This document shows, piece after piece, positions 1 to 8,549 of a stretch of DNA of 64,000 nucleotides. The notes beneath the pieces are model-generated. The model searched no databases and was not told the origin of the DNA. It was given only the letters and a program-made list of their open reading frames with translations. How positions within the stretch are numbered: position 1 is the stretch's first letter; each line of letters begins with the position of its first letter. The stretch comes from DASXKD01 sp963707905. GTDB taxonomy: Bacteria > Actinomycetota > Actinomycetes > Streptosporangiales > Streptosporangiaceae. The stretch lies in NCBI GenBank assembly GCA_963707905.1, contig CAVPSA010000047.1:1-64000 (forward strand), in the 5' to 3' direction. The position numbers and the translations under genes were made by a program.

Positions 1-225
1 CGGCTCAACGGGGCCGGGCTGCGGGTGCGCCAGCTCCCGCTGCTCACCGACGTGGATGACGCCGCGACCGCGCGCGCCGTGGCCGCCCAGATACCGCGCA
101 GCCGCTTCGCCGCGGCCCTGCGGCCCATGCTGGCCGGCCTGGGACGCCCGGCCGCAGCCGACGGCCCCGGGCCCGCTGCCGCCAGCCCGAGCTCGGGTCT
201 TACGACAGTGCTACCGGGACGGTGA
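1..225 (+). CDS. DUF2064 / CofC-like glycosyltransferase, C-terminal end (partial)
   Basis: The reading frame is open from base 1, so only the last 74 residues are visible. The stretch LPLLTDVDDAATARAVA followed by P-x-SRFAAAL matches the usual end of the DUF2064 (TIGR04282) nucleotidyltransferase-like fold, where a conserved DVD motif precedes a final helix. The tail after about residue 50 is Ala/Pro-rich and low complexity. In actinobacteria this family often sits upstream of a membrane-bound molybdopterin oxidoreductase, which is the case here. The start and catalytic half lie outside the window, so substrate cannot be inferred. Confidence 0.6.
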   Translation, partial: RLNGAGLRVRQLPLLTDVDDAATARAVAAQIPRSRFAAALRPMLAGLGRPAAADGPGPAAASPSSGLTTVLPGR

Positions 226-264
226 GATGCTACCGGTGAAGCCGCGGCAGATAGTTCGCTGAAT

Positions 265-1659
265 ATGGCCAGGGAAACAGCAGCACACAAAGCCGTCAGC
301 GTGATCCGCGCCGCGCCGCGTGCCGCCACCAGGTCAGCGCGGCGGGCAGGCGCCGCCATCCGCCGGTACGCCGTCGCGGCACGCGGCGCCGCGCTCCGGC
401 AGCCGCCGGGGCCATTCCAGCCCCGGTTCTGGCGCAGCCCGCTGCGCGGCCGGTGGCTGACGTCGCTGCTCGGCCTGGTGCTGCTGGTAGGCCTGCCGGT
501 CATCGCGATCACGGGCCTGCTGTCCTACGCGGCCTACAACCCGCGGCTGCACGGCAACGACCAGACTCCCGGCGCGACGTTGCTGAAGTTCTTCCTGTTC
601 TCCTGGCCCACCCACCCGGCCTGGCTGTACCGGGTGGACCAGGGGGTGCACGTGACTCTCGGCCTGGCGCTGCTGCCTGTCGTGCTGGCCAAACTGTGGT
701 CGGTGCTGCCGAATTTGTTCTCCTGGCCGCCGGTGCGGTCACCGGCGCACGCGCTGGAGCGCCTCAGCCTCGTCATGGTCGTCGGGGGGGTGCTGTTCGA
801 GTTCGGCACCGGGATTCTTAACATCCAGGACTTTTATGTCTTCCCCTTCTCCTTCTACACCGCTCACCTGTACGGCGCCTGGGTGTTCATCGCCGGCCTG
901 GTCGTCCACGTGGCGCTGAAGTTCCCGAAGATGATGGCTGGTCTCCGCTCGCGCAGCCTGCGGCGCGAGCTGCGCACGCCGCTGGCCGCGACCCAGCCCG
1001 AGGCGCCCGATCCGGACGGGCTGCGGACCGCCGACCCAGCGCCGCCGACCGTATCGCGCCGGGGCATGCTGGTCGCTGTCGGCGGAGCGTCGCTGGCCCT
1101 GACCGCGCTCACGGTCGGCCAGTCGATCGGCGGGTGGACTCGCCGGACGGCGCTGTTCGCCCCGCGCGGCCTGTCCGCTGTCGCGCCCGGCGCCTTGCCG
1201 GTCAACCACACGGCCGCGGCGGCCCGGATCACGGCGGCGGACACCGGACCCGCCTACCGGCTGGTGGTGAAGGGACGGCGGACGATGACGATGTCGCTGA
1301 CCAGGCACCAGCTCATGGCGCTGCCACAGCGCACCGCGGTGCTGCCGCTCGCTTGCGTCGAGGGGTGGTCCTACTCGGCCGCCTGGACCGGCGTGCCCCT
1401 GACGGAGCTGGCCCGGATGGTCGGGATGACGCAGCCGGCCGCCGCCCTGGTGGAGTCGTTGCAGCCGGGGGGCCCGTTCCGCAGCGTCACCCTGTCGGCC
1501 GGCCAGGTGAGCGACCCCCGGTCCATGCTCGCGTTGTGCCTCAATGGCGTGGACCTGCCGCCCGACCACGGGTACCCGGCCCGGACGATCATCCCGGCCG
1601 CACCCGGCGTGCACAACACCAAGTGGGTTAACAAGATCACTTTCATGGCGGCGCAGTGA
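265..1659 (+). CDS. Membrane-anchored molybdopterin-dependent oxidoreductase (sulfite-oxidase fold)
   Basis: 464 residues. After a basic N-terminal leader (residues 1-60) come about four hydrophobic helices (roughly 68-90, 128-150, 168-190, 200-220) resembling a cytochrome b561/DUF4405-type membrane module. A linker and a further hydrophobic segment (about 265-285, beginning SRRGMLVAVGGAS, with an RR pair) lead to the catalytic domain. That domain carries the signature LACVEGWS, whose Cys ligates molybdenum in the sulfite-oxidase family, and the terminal GYPARTIIPAAPGVHNTKWV block of PF00174. The enzyme is expected to act outside the membrane, passing electrons through the membrane module. 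Its physiological substrate is not evident. It overlaps the next gene by GTGA, so the two are probably co-translated. Confidence 0.85.
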   Translation: MARETAAHKAVSVIRAAPRAATRSARRAGAAIRRYAVAARGAALRQPPGPFQPRFWRSPLRGRWLTSLLGLVLLVGLPVIAITGLLSYAAYNPRLHGNDQTPGATLLKFFLFSWPTHPAWLYRVDQGVHVTLGLALLPVVLAKLWSVLPNLFSWPPVRSPAHALERLSLVMVVGGVLFEFGTGILNIQDFYVFPFSFYTAHLYGAWVFIAGLVVHVALKFPKMMAGLRSRSLRRELRTPLAATQPEAPDPDGLRTADPAPPTVSRRGMLVAVGGASLALTALTVGQSIGGWTRRTALFAPRGLSAVAPGALPVNHTAAAARITAADTGPAYRLVVKGRRTMTMSLTRHQLMALPQRTAVLPLACVEGWSYSAAWTGVPLTELARMVGMTQPAAALVESLQPGGPFRSVTLSAGQVSDPRSMLALCLNGVDLPPDHGYPARTIIPAAPGVHNTKWVNKITFMAAQ

Positions 1660-2276
1660 GTTCCCCGGGCGGCTCACGGCGCTCGCCAGGAACGGCGGCG
1701 AAGTCCCTGATTACGGCGGTGAGGTCCCTGAGCCGCGCGATCCGGGTCTGGTACGGCGCCCGGCCGCTGCATCTGCTCACGCTGCTGGCCGCCTTCGCGC
1801 TCGCTGGGTACGCACTGCGGGCGGTGGTCCTCGCCCACCAGTGGCGCGGCTTCGCCGTCTGGTTCATCGTCGCCATCATCGGTCACGACCTGCTGCTGTT
1901 CCCGCTCTACTCGCTGGCCGACCTGTCGGCTCGCCGGCTGCTGCCCGGCCGGGCCGCCAGGGGTGGCGCGGCCCGTCCCGGCGCGGCGGCCTCCGGCCAG
2001 CCGCTGGTGCCGGTCATCAACTACATCCGTGTGCCCGCCGGGTTCGCGCTGCTGCTCTTGCTGGTCTGGTTTCCGCTGATCCTCGGACTGTCCGCGGCTT
2101 CCTATCGACGGGCCAGCGGGCTGGCCACAGATCCCTACCTGTGGCGCTGGGTAGCCGTCACCGGGGTGTTGTTCGCCCTTTCCGCGGCCAGCTACGCGCT
2201 CGCGCTGCGCCGCGCGTCAGCGCGGGCCCGGCGAGCGCCAGCCACAGCCGGCCCGGGGAAACCCACCGTACTGTGA
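1656..2276 (+). CDS. Small polytopic membrane protein, coupled to the molybdoenzyme
   Basis: 206 residues, beginning with GTG inside the stop of the molybdoenzyme gene (GTGA overlap), which fixes the start and implies translational coupling. About four hydrophobic segments are visible (around residues 40-60, 68-85, 125-145 and 165-185) with a basic N-terminus and a basic C-terminal tail. I recognise no named domain. The tight coupling suggests an accessory or electron-transfer partner of the upstream oxidoreductase, but this is inference from position only. Confidence 0.75.
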   Translation: MSSPGGSRRSPGTAAKSLITAVRSLSRAIRVWYGARPLHLLTLLAAFALAGYALRAVVLAHQWRGFAVWFIVAIIGHDLLLFPLYSLADLSARRLLPGRAARGGAARPGAAASGQPLVPVINYIRVPAGFALLLLLVWFPLILGLSAASYRRASGLATDPYLWRWVAVTGVLFALSAASYALALRRASARARRAPATAGPGKPTVL

Positions 2277-2310
2277 AAGACGTGACCGCCCGCGTGATTG
2301 ACCACACCAG

Positions 2311-3452
2311 ATGAGCGTCGTGACCCCTCAGGCGTGCTGGCGCTGGGCCGTAGTGGCCGCTGCCGTCGTGGTGCTGGTCGCACTACCGCCGGCCATCGCC
2401 GCCCTGCCCGCGGGCGGCTCCGCGATCAGCGCGCAGGCGCTGCGCGCCCGCATCATGGCCTCAGCGCGGCTGCCCTACCAGGGCTACGCCGAGAGCACCG
2501 CCGGTCTGGCGCTGCCGGATCTGCCGGCCCTGCAGTCAGTGGTACGGCTGCTGGACGGGACCACTGACCAGTACGCCTGGTACCGCTCCCCTGGCCACTG
2601 GCGTTCGGAGCAGCTCACCGCGGCCGGCGAAGACGACGTCTACCAGGTCGGGCCCGCGACCTATCAATGGATCTACGCCTACAGCCTGTTCACCCGCACG
2701 TCGGGTCCCCAGCCGGTCCGGCTGCCGCAGGCTCCCGACCTGCTCCCCCCGGCGCTGGCACGCCGGCTGCTGGGCCTGGCGACAGCAGCCGATCACTTCT
2801 CCCGGCTGCCGTCGGCCCGGGTGGCCGGCGTCGACGCGGCCGGCCTGCGGCTGACGGTCGCCAGCCGGGCCACGACCGTGAGCGCGGTCGACGTCTGGGC
2901 CGATCCCGCTGATGGCCTGCCCGTCAAGGTGCAGATCTTCGCCCGCGGCGCGGCCCAGCCCATCCTGACAACCAGCTTCCTGCAGCTGAGCCAGAGCCGG
3001 CCATGGGGGCGGTCATCCCACACCCGGCGCCGGGCATCAGCATCGCCGATGCCCAGCCGGCCGTGCTGCGCGGCGTTCTGGGTGGCGACGGCGACGGCGA
3101 CGGCGACCGCACCCCGTTCCCAGCGCAGCTTGCCGGGCTGCGCCGTGACACGACCCCGGCTGGCCTGTTCGGCCTGGCACCGTACGGGTCGGGGTTCTCT
3201 GAGATCATCATGGCGCCGTTGCCGTACCGGGCGGGTGCCGAGGCGGTCAGCGCCGCCACTGCCGCCAGCGCCACGGCGGTTCCGGTGGGCCCAGCCTCCG
3301 GGGTGCTGGTCCGCACTCCGCTGCTGACCGTCCTGCTGGTGGTCGCGCGGTTCCGGCACCGGACGTTCCTGCTCACCGGGGCAGTGACCCCAGCCCTGCT
3401 TGAGCGCGCCGGCGTGGACATGCTTGCGCGCCTGGCCGCGGGGCCGCGATGA
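2311..3452 (+). CDS. LolA/RseB-like exported protein, interrupted by a -1 frameshift
   Basis: The first half (2311 to about 2990) has an N-terminal membrane anchor (VVAAAVVVLVALP) and a domain with repeated aromatic/Tyr strands (DQYAWYRSPGHWRSEQL; YQWIYAYSLFTRT) like LolA or RseB-type lipoprotein-binding folds. After about 2990 the original frame turns Arg/Ser-rich and noncoding-like. The sensible continuation is one base earlier, from about 3000 to 3452 (IPHPAPGISIADAQPAVLRG ... LLTGAVTPALLERAGVDML). The break therefore equals a one-base loss between about 2975 and 3003. The continuation ends in an ATGA overlap with the ABC ATPase, supporting that it is the true 3' end. A (GGCGAC)4 run near 3083-3106 encodes GDGDGDGD. 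The probable role is envelope sensing or substrate binding for the neighbouring transporter. Confidence 0.7.
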
Positions 3453-4423
3453 TCATCACCCAGTCGCTGACCAAGCGCTTCGGCAGCTTTCTTGCCGTGG
3501 ACCAGATCGACCTGGATGTGCGCGAGGGGGACCGGTACGGCTTCCTCGGCCCCAACGGCTCGGGCAAGACCACTGCGATCCGGCTGCTGCTCGGCCTGGT
3601 CTATGCGACCAGCGGCACGATCGAGATCATGGGCCAGCCCATGCCGGCCAAGGCCGCGGAGCTGCTGCCGTCCATCGGCTCGCTGGTGGAGGGCCCATCC
3701 TCCTACGGGCACCTGTCCGGCCGGGCGAATCTCGCCCTGCTGGACGCCTCTGGCCCGGCCGGGCACCGTCGCGACCGGCGGCGCCGGATCAACGACGTTC
3801 TGGAGCAGGTGGGCCTGCCGGGGATCGACAACCGGGCGGTCAAGAAATACTCGCTCGGAATGCGCCAGCGGCTGGGCCTGGCCGCGGCCCTGCTGCGCGG
3901 CCCGCGGCTGCTGATACTCGACGAGCCGACCAACGGCCTCGACCCGCAGGGCATCGCGGAGATGCGCGGCCTGCTCGCCAGCCTGGCCGCCGCCGGCACC
4001 ACCATCTTCTTGTCCAGCCATCAGCTCGCCGAGGTGGAACAGCTCTGCACGCGGATCGGCGTCTTGAATCAGGGCCGCCTGGTTCTGCAGGAGGACCTCG
4101 ACGTGCTGCGGGCGCCCACCGGCCAGGTGCTGGTCCGCACCCCCGACACTGATCGCGCGGCAGAAGTGGCCGGCCGTGTCGAGCACCGGGACGGCGACCG
4201 TCTGATTGTCGCCGCGGCCGATATCGCCGCCCTCAACCAGCGGCTCGTTATGGCCGGCGTGCGCGTCACCGAGATCCGCCCAGATCGGCGCACGCTGGAG
4301 GAAACGGTGCTCGCGGTGACCAGTGCCGGTTCTGACCGGGTGGACCACGCCGGCCGCAGCCAGGCCGGCTCGGAGGCTGCGGACATCGATGTCAGCCCGG
4401 CGGAAGGCGGTACCCTGCGGTGA
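3449..4423 (+). CDS. ABC transporter ATP-binding protein
   Basis: 324 residues with a full ABC ATPase: Walker A GPNGSGKTT (about residue 34), signature LGMRQRLGLAAAL, Walker B LLILDEPTNGLDP and the switch His in LSSHQLAEVEQL. The C-terminal extension of about 90 residues (RTPDTDRAAEVAGRV...) is the usual regulatory tail of DrrA/CcmA-type exporters. The start overlaps the preceding stop (ATGA) and the stop overlaps the permease start (GTGA), so the LolA-like protein, the ATPase and the permease form one translationally coupled operon. The cargo is unknown. Type and context suggest lipid, antibiotic or envelope-component export. Confidence 0.92.
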   Translation: MIITQSLTKRFGSFLAVDQIDLDVREGDRYGFLGPNGSGKTTAIRLLLGLVYATSGTIEIMGQPMPAKAAELLPSIGSLVEGPSSYGHLSGRANLALLDASGPAGHRRDRRRRINDVLEQVGLPGIDNRAVKKYSLGMRQRLGLAAALLRGPRLLILDEPTNGLDPQGIAEMRGLLASLAAAGTTIFLSSHQLAEVEQLCTRIGVLNQGRLVLQEDLDVLRAPTGQVLVRTPDTDRAAEVAGRVEHRDGDRLIVAAADIAALNQRLVMAGVRVTEIRPDRRTLEETVLAVTSAGSDRVDHAGRSQAGSEAADIDVSPAEGGTLR

Positions 4424-5268
4424 TCCGGGTCGAGCTCATCAAACTGGTCCGCCGGCCGAGGAGCTGGATCAGCGTAGGCCTGCTGTGCGGATTGCCGGTG
4501 GTGGTCGCCGTGTTCGTGGCCGTTACCCACCTCGCTCCGCCGCCCGGCCAGGGACCCGCCCTGCTCTCGGCGGTACTCGCCAGCGGGTCGCTGTACCCGG
4601 CGGCGGCGCTGGCGATAGTGCTGCCGATCTTCTTGCCCATCGCGGTCGCGGTGGTCGGCGGAGACGCCATCGCCGGCGAGGCCGGCTCGGGCATGCTCAG
4701 GTACCTCCTGACCCGCCCGGTCGGCCGGACCCGGCTGCTGATCGCCAAGCTCGTGGCCCTGGTCGCCTACGTCCTGACCGCCGTCATCCTGGTCGCGCTG
4801 ACCGCCTACGTGACCGGTACGCTGCTTTTCGGCTCGCAGCCGATCACGTCCATTCGCGGCGGTGGCCTGTCCGCCACCAGCGTCGCGGCCACGTCGCTGT
4901 CGGGGTCGGCGATGACGCCGGTCCAGTTGCTGCTGCGCATCCTAGGCGCGGTGGCCTTCATCGGCGTGTCCATGCTGGGCGTCGGGGCCGTCGCCCTGTT
5001 CTTGTCGACAGTCACCGACTCCTCCCTGGGCGCGGCCCTCGGCGCGCTGGCGGTCCTGATCACCAGCGAGGTGCTGGTGACGCTGAATTCGGCCTCGGCG
5101 ATCAGCCCCTACCTGCCGACCCGGTACTGGCTGTCCTGGATCGACTTTTTCCGCCAGCCGGTCTTGTGGCGCAACATCGAACGCGGGTTCGCCGTACAGG
5201 CTGTATACGTCGCGGTCTTCCTCGCCGCCGCCTGGGCGCACTTCGCGACCAAGGACATCACCAGCTGA
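4420..5268 (+). CDS. ABC transporter permease (ABC-2 type)
   Basis: 282 residues starting with GTG inside the ATPase stop codon. Six hydrophobic segments are visible (about residues 20-40, 60-85, 105-130, 170-195, 200-225 and 250-275), typical of ABC-2 permeases, with the recognisable DAIAGEAGSGMLRYLLTRPVGR loop seen in this family after the second helix. It partners the ATPase immediately upstream. The gene ends 54 bases before the convergent lipase gene. Confidence 0.88.
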   Translation: MIRVELIKLVRRPRSWISVGLLCGLPVVVAVFVAVTHLAPPPGQGPALLSAVLASGSLYPAAALAIVLPIFLPIAVAVVGGDAIAGEAGSGMLRYLLTRPVGRTRLLIAKLVALVAYVLTAVILVALTAYVTGTLLFGSQPITSIRGGGLSATSVAATSLSGSAMTPVQLLLRILGAVAFIGVSMLGVGAVALFLSTVTDSSLGAALGALAVLITSEVLVTLNSASAISPYLPTRYWLSWIDFFRQPVLWRNIERGFAVQAVYVAVFLAAAWAHFATKDITS

Positions 5269-5322
5269 CCGGCACACGGGCCGGGGGGACGCGCGGGCAG
5301 CAGCGCGCCGCAAACGCCCGGC

Positions 5323-6114
5323 TCAGCAGGCACCCGGCGCCGGGCGCCGGAACTGGCCTGGGCCGATCACGCGCAGAACGATGGCGGTCACGGCCCTGCT
5401 GGTGGGCAGCTGCGAATGGCTGACGTGCTGCCCCGGGCAGACCGACTGGAGCGGCACGTCGATGGCGCCGGCCAGCCGGGCAGAATCCGGCGGGGTGACG
5501 GTCGTGTCGTCGGTGGTCCACAGCGACAGCCACCGCAGCTTCGCCGGTGCCCCGGCCGCTAGGCCGGAGAGCAGACTGCTGCCGGGTACGAGCTGCTGAC
5601 AGGCGGCAGGGCAGGCGCCAGGTGCGAGTCCCGCCGCTGCGGCCGCGATCGACGTCCCGTGAAAGGGCGATCCGAGCGTGATCACCCGCCGTGCCTTGTG
5701 ATTTCCGCCGTCATCACGGGCCCACAACAGGGCGGTAACGCCGCCGGCCGAGTAGCCGACCACATCGACCGACGGTGCCCCGGCGCCCAGCGCCCGGGAG
5801 ACTGCGGCATTGAGGGCTGCTGCGTCTGCGATCAGGCTGCCAGTGCCGTTGCCGGGCAGGGGCACCACGATGGCCGCGCGGCCGGTCACCCGGATCCGGC
5901 TGGCCAGTACCGACAGGGCACGAGTGCTCCCGCCGTAGCCAGGCACGAGGATGACCGGCCCGGGCCGGTTCTGCTCGGGGTAGGCGGCAGACGGCGCTGC
6001 GCCTGCGCGGCTCAGCAGCGCCAGCGCGGCGGCCGTTGATCCGGCTACGACGGCCAGCAACGCGAGCCCGCCGACGAAGGCCTTGCGCCGCGGGGACAGG
6101 CTGGCGAGCAACAC
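5323..6114 (-). CDS. Secreted triacylglycerol lipase / esterase (alpha/beta hydrolase)
   Basis: 263 residues from a GTG start preceded by an AAGGGG Shine-Dalgarno-like stretch. The N-terminus is basic then hydrophobic (KAFVGGLALLAVVAGSTAAALAL), a signal peptide or anchor. The alpha/beta hydrolase core shows the oxyanion region ILVPGYGG, nucleophile elbow GYSAGG, a candidate acid in the DDTTVTP loop and a catalytic His in HVSHSQLP. GSPFHGT after the elbow is typical of class-2-type lipases of Streptomyces and Bacillus LipA-like enzymes. It is transcribed alone, convergent to the ABC operon. Confidence 0.85.
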   Translation of the reverse strand: MLLASLSPRRKAFVGGLALLAVVAGSTAAALALLSRAGAAPSAAYPEQNRPGPVILVPGYGGSTRALSVLASRIRVTGRAAIVVPLPGNGTGSLIADAAALNAAVSRALGAGAPSVDVVGYSAGGVTALLWARDDGGNHKARRVITLGSPFHGTSIAAAAAGLAPGACPAACQQLVPGSSLLSGLAAGAPAKLRWLSLWTTDDTTVTPPDSARLAGAIDVPLQSVCPGQHVSHSQLPTSRAVTAIVLRVIGPGQFRRPAPGAC

Positions 6115-6411
6115 GGAAGCCCCTTCCCGCCGCAGCGCGCCGCGCTAGCCGTCCATCTGTCTCAGCATAGGGCGGTCGTGAGGCGCGACGATCCGGGTGA
6201 CCGCCGCGCAGCTCCCGCAGCAAGCCGTCCATCCTCCCGGAAGCCGACCACGGCCGAAGTTCACGACTACCTTGATGAGCGGACTGGCGTCCTCGCCGCT
6301 ATGCTCGCCAAACGCGCGCCCGGCTACGCCGGTCTCGGCTTCTCCGACCCGCGCAGGCTCGCACTCACTCCAAGCGCGAGCACGGACAGCTAACCTGCTC
6401 CGCGAGCCATC

Positions 6412-6435
6412 TAATATCATGTTGAAGTGATATTA
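6412..6435. promoter_or_regulatory. Palindromic operator/promoter of the first toxin-antitoxin module
   Basis: TAATATCA, 8-base spacer, TGATATTA: a perfect 8-bp inverted repeat that is strikingly AT-rich for this genome. It lies 38 bases upstream of the toxin start and contains a TATTAT -10-like hexamer (6431-6436). HigBA-type operons are normally repressed by the XRE antitoxin bound at such a palindrome, so this is the likely autoregulatory site. Confidence 0.65.
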
Positions 6436-6473
6436 TGTCTGCGTAATGCTACCGCTGCGGGGAGGCAGCTGAC

Positions 6474-6827
6474 GTGGCCTATGTCCTGGTCATGACACCG
6501 GAGGTCCGGGCATGGCTGCACGACCTGCGCAAGCGTGACCGGGCCAGCGCGATCCAGGTCGGCCAGGCCATCGGCATGCTGCTCGAAGCCGGCCAGATCT
6601 TGGCCGCCCGCGTCCGCTACTCCCGGCTGAGCAACCTGAAGGAACTGCGGCCAGGCTCGGCCGGGCGCGGCGAGATCCGCATCCTGTACATCTTCGATCC
6701 CCGGCGGAACGCGGTCCTGCTGGTAGCCGGGGATAAGGCTGGTAAATGGGCGGCCTGGTACCGGCAGGCGATCCCGCTGGCCGAGCAGCGTTACGAGGAC
6801 TACCTGAAACAAGAGGACATCCGATGA
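6474..6827 (+). CDS. HigB/RelE-type toxin (phage Gp49-like family), module 1
   Basis: 117 residues, GTG start preceded by GGGGAGG. The sequence fits PF05973: LSNLKELRPGS, EIRILYIFDP, AVLLVAGDKAGKW and an aromatic C-terminal helix (AEQRYEDYLK). Members of this family are ribosome-dependent mRNA interferases; the conserved Lys/Arg residues in the KELR, EIRI and GDKAGKW blocks are the likely RNA-contacting positions. The gene order is toxin before antitoxin, as in HigBA, with an ATGA overlap into the antitoxin. It is paralogous to the toxin at 7454. Confidence 0.85.
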   Translation: MAYVLVMTPEVRAWLHDLRKRDRASAIQVGQAIGMLLEAGQILAARVRYSRLSNLKELRPGSAGRGEIRILYIFDPRRNAVLLVAGDKAGKWAAWYRQAIPLAEQRYEDYLKQEDIR

Positions 6828-7177
6828 GCAGCAGCGAGTTCCACCACTACACCAGGGATGAGTTCCTCGCCGAGTTCTACCCCGACCCTGCCGACAAGGC
6901 CGCCATCGCCGCCGGGATGAAGCAGTTGCGCGCCGAGCAGCGCGCCTACCGGCTTGCCGAGATGCGCCGCCGCCTCGGCATCACCCAGGCCCAGGTCGCT
7001 GCCCGGATGGGCATCACCCAGGGCCGTGTGTCCGCCATCGAGCACGCCAAACCAGGTACCACCGAACTACGCACTCTGGCTGCCTACGTTGAAGCCCTCG
7101 GCGGCCGCCTGGAGATCATTGCTGATTTCGGTGACCAGCGGCTTGCCTTCATCGAACCCGGCACCGAAGCAGCCTGA
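6824..7177 (+). CDS. XRE-family antitoxin (HigA-like), module 1
   Basis: 117 residues. I take the ATG at 6824 overlapping the toxin stop (ATGA) rather than the longer in-frame extension inside the toxin. The helix-turn-helix is at about residues 47-75 (RLGITQAQVAARMGITQGRVSAIEH, of which the recognition helix is QGRVSAIE), followed by the LAAYVEALGGRLEIIADFG block common to HigA-type antitoxins. It should neutralise the preceding toxin and repress the operon at the upstream palindrome. Confidence 0.85.
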   Translation: MSSSEFHHYTRDEFLAEFYPDPADKAAIAAGMKQLRAEQRAYRLAEMRRRLGITQAQVAARMGITQGRVSAIEHAKPGTTELRTLAAYVEALGGRLEIIADFGDQRLAFIEPGTEAA

Positions 7178-7426
7178 CCTGATCAGCACCCGTGACCTAA
7201 CCGGATTGCGCAGTCAAGGCGAACCGGGAAAATCCACCGCGACATATACGGAACAAGCTGATACTTCAGCACATAACATCCATTTCGGGGTGACCCAAGC
7301 CGTACTACCACATGTGGGCGCGATCCTGCCAACCCAGCAGGTAACACCGCTGGGATACTCGCAGATCAGCTACCTACGCCCCGTTTGGAATCCTGCAAGC
7401 ATGCACGCTCGGCACTGCCTTCATCT

Positions 7427-7448
7427 GACTATAGGATTTGCTATAGTC
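7427..7448. promoter_or_regulatory. Palindromic operator overlapping a leaderless promoter, second toxin-antitoxin module
   Basis: GACTATAG, 6-base spacer, CTATAGTC: a perfect 8-bp inverted repeat unlike the one in front of module 1. The right arm contains TATAGT (7442-7447), a good -10 hexamer. A start point 7 bases downstream falls exactly on the GTG at 7454, so the transcript is predicted to be leaderless. Binding of the antitoxin here would cover the -10 element. Confidence 0.6.
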
Positions 7449-7453
7449 GAGGT

Positions 7454-7834
7454 GTGGGTGATTGGGACGTTTACCTCACCAGCGAGGTCACCGCCTGGCT
7501 AGACAGCCTCCAGGCCACCGATGCCAAGACCGCCGACCTGGTGGACGACGCGATCTACGCGCTGAGCCGCTCCGGGCCGACACTCGGGCGGCCGCTGGTC
7601 GATACGATCACCGGCTCGACGGTCAAGAACTTAAAGGAGCTGCGCCCTGGCTCCAGCGGTACCAGCGAGGTCCGGATCCTGTTCGTCTTCGACCCGTGGC
7701 GCTCAGCGATCCTGCTGGTCGCCGGGGACAAGTCCGGGAAGTGGAACCGGTGGTACGCCAGTGCGGTTCCGCGTGCTGAGCAACTGTATGAGATCTATTT
7801 GAAGGAACGGGCCGAAGAGGAGTCTGGGCGATGA
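7454..7834 (+). CDS. HigB/RelE-type toxin (Gp49-like), module 2
   Basis: 126 residues from the GTG at 7454. I reject the longer in-frame extension because it runs through the promoter palindrome. The protein shares with module 1 the blocks VKNLKELRPGS, EVRILFVFDP, AILLVAGDKSGKW and EQLYEIYLKE, so the two modules are diverged duplicates. No Shine-Dalgarno lies in front of the start, consistent with leaderless translation. ATGA overlap to the antitoxin. Confidence 0.85.
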   Translation: MGDWDVYLTSEVTAWLDSLQATDAKTADLVDDAIYALSRSGPTLGRPLVDTITGSTVKNLKELRPGSSGTSEVRILFVFDPWRSAILLVAGDKSGKWNRWYASAVPRAEQLYEIYLKERAEEESGR

Positions 7835-8154
7835 GCAGTTACACCAAGTGGGACCGCGGCGCCTACATCGGCCGCGTCGGCGGCGAGGAAGAAGCCGAGC
7901 GGCGCCGCAAGGCGCTGATGGCCCGCCAAAGCGGCCAGCGGCTCGCCGAAGAACGGAAACGCCACGGCCTGACCCAGGCCCAGCTCGCCCGCGCCATGGG
8001 CGTCACCCCCGGCCGGGTCTCCCAGATCGAACGCGGCGAGCTAGCGACCATCGACGCCGTCGCCCGCTACGTCCAGGCACTCGGCGGCAAGCTCGACTTG
8101 GTCGCCAGCTTCGGCGACCACACCCTTACCGTCACCACTACCGAAGCCGCATAA
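7831..8154 (+). CDS. XRE-family antitoxin (HigA-like), module 2
   Basis: 107 residues beginning in the toxin stop codon (ATGA). The helix-turn-helix is at about residues 44-68 (HGLTQAQLARAMGVTPGRVS), followed by the same VARYVQALGGKLDLVASFGD block as in module 1. The N-terminal 35 residues are charged and differ from module 1, which, with the different operator, suggests that the two antitoxins do not cross-regulate. Confidence 0.85.
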   Translation: MSSYTKWDRGAYIGRVGGEEEAERRRKALMARQSGQRLAEERKRHGLTQAQLARAMGVTPGRVSQIERGELATIDAVARYVQALGGKLDLVASFGDHTLTVTTTEAA

Positions 8155-8212
8155 GCAGATATGCGCCCAGTGCCCCCTCCCGGAGCCGCAACATTTCAGT
8201 AGGCTGCCGGAC

Positions 8213-8523
8213 GTGGCAGAACCAAGCGATGCTGACCTGGATGCTTTGGTCGAGCAGGCCACCGTGGACGCCTACGACGAGTACGAGCAACTCGCCAGTC
8301 TCCACGCCGTGATCAAGGAGCATCTGGCCGTCCCGTTCCGCACCACCGTCTTGGGTGTTGAGGTGACCGTCACCAAGATCGACCTGCTATCCGGTAGCGG
8401 GATTGCCGCGATCTGTTCCCGCGGGAACACCGGCAGGCCATCGGCATCCTGGACCTGCCGCTGCCTGCCCCGCCCCCTGCCGGCGCCGAATGGATCGATG
8501 CTTACCGGCACTGGGCTACCTGA
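8213..8523 (+). pseudogene. Conserved small acidic protein (often annotated calcium-binding), broken by a -1 frameshift
   Basis: The frame from 8213 encodes an acidic N-terminus (DADLDALVEQATVDAYDEYEQ) and VPFRTTVLGVEVTVTKIDLL, then AICSRG. Immediately after, the next base frame gives HRQAIGILDLPLPAPPPAGAEWIDAYRHW and a stop at 8521-8523. Only two bases (8426-8427) sit between the RG codons and the HRQ codons, so one base is missing. From memory the intact actinobacterial family has RG-(K/R)-HRQ here, commonly labelled calcium-binding protein without clear evidence. The next gene, 27 bases on, is also frameshifted. Confidence 0.65.
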
Positions 8524-8549
8524 CGGCAAGGGAATCAGGCAAGGGAATC

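Noticed and set aside
3083..3106. (GGCGAC)4 repeat as a phase-variation switch for the LolA-like gene
   Set aside because: The unit is six bases, so slippage keeps the frame, and the frameshift is upstream of it.
2924..4348. A 474-codon minus-strand open frame
   Set aside because: Shadow of the LolA-like and ABC ATPase genes; no domain, and the opposite strand has all the ABC motifs.
6178..6430. Small plus-strand frames before the toxin gene
   Set aside because: They overlap each other, lack ribosome sites and run through the palindromic operator.
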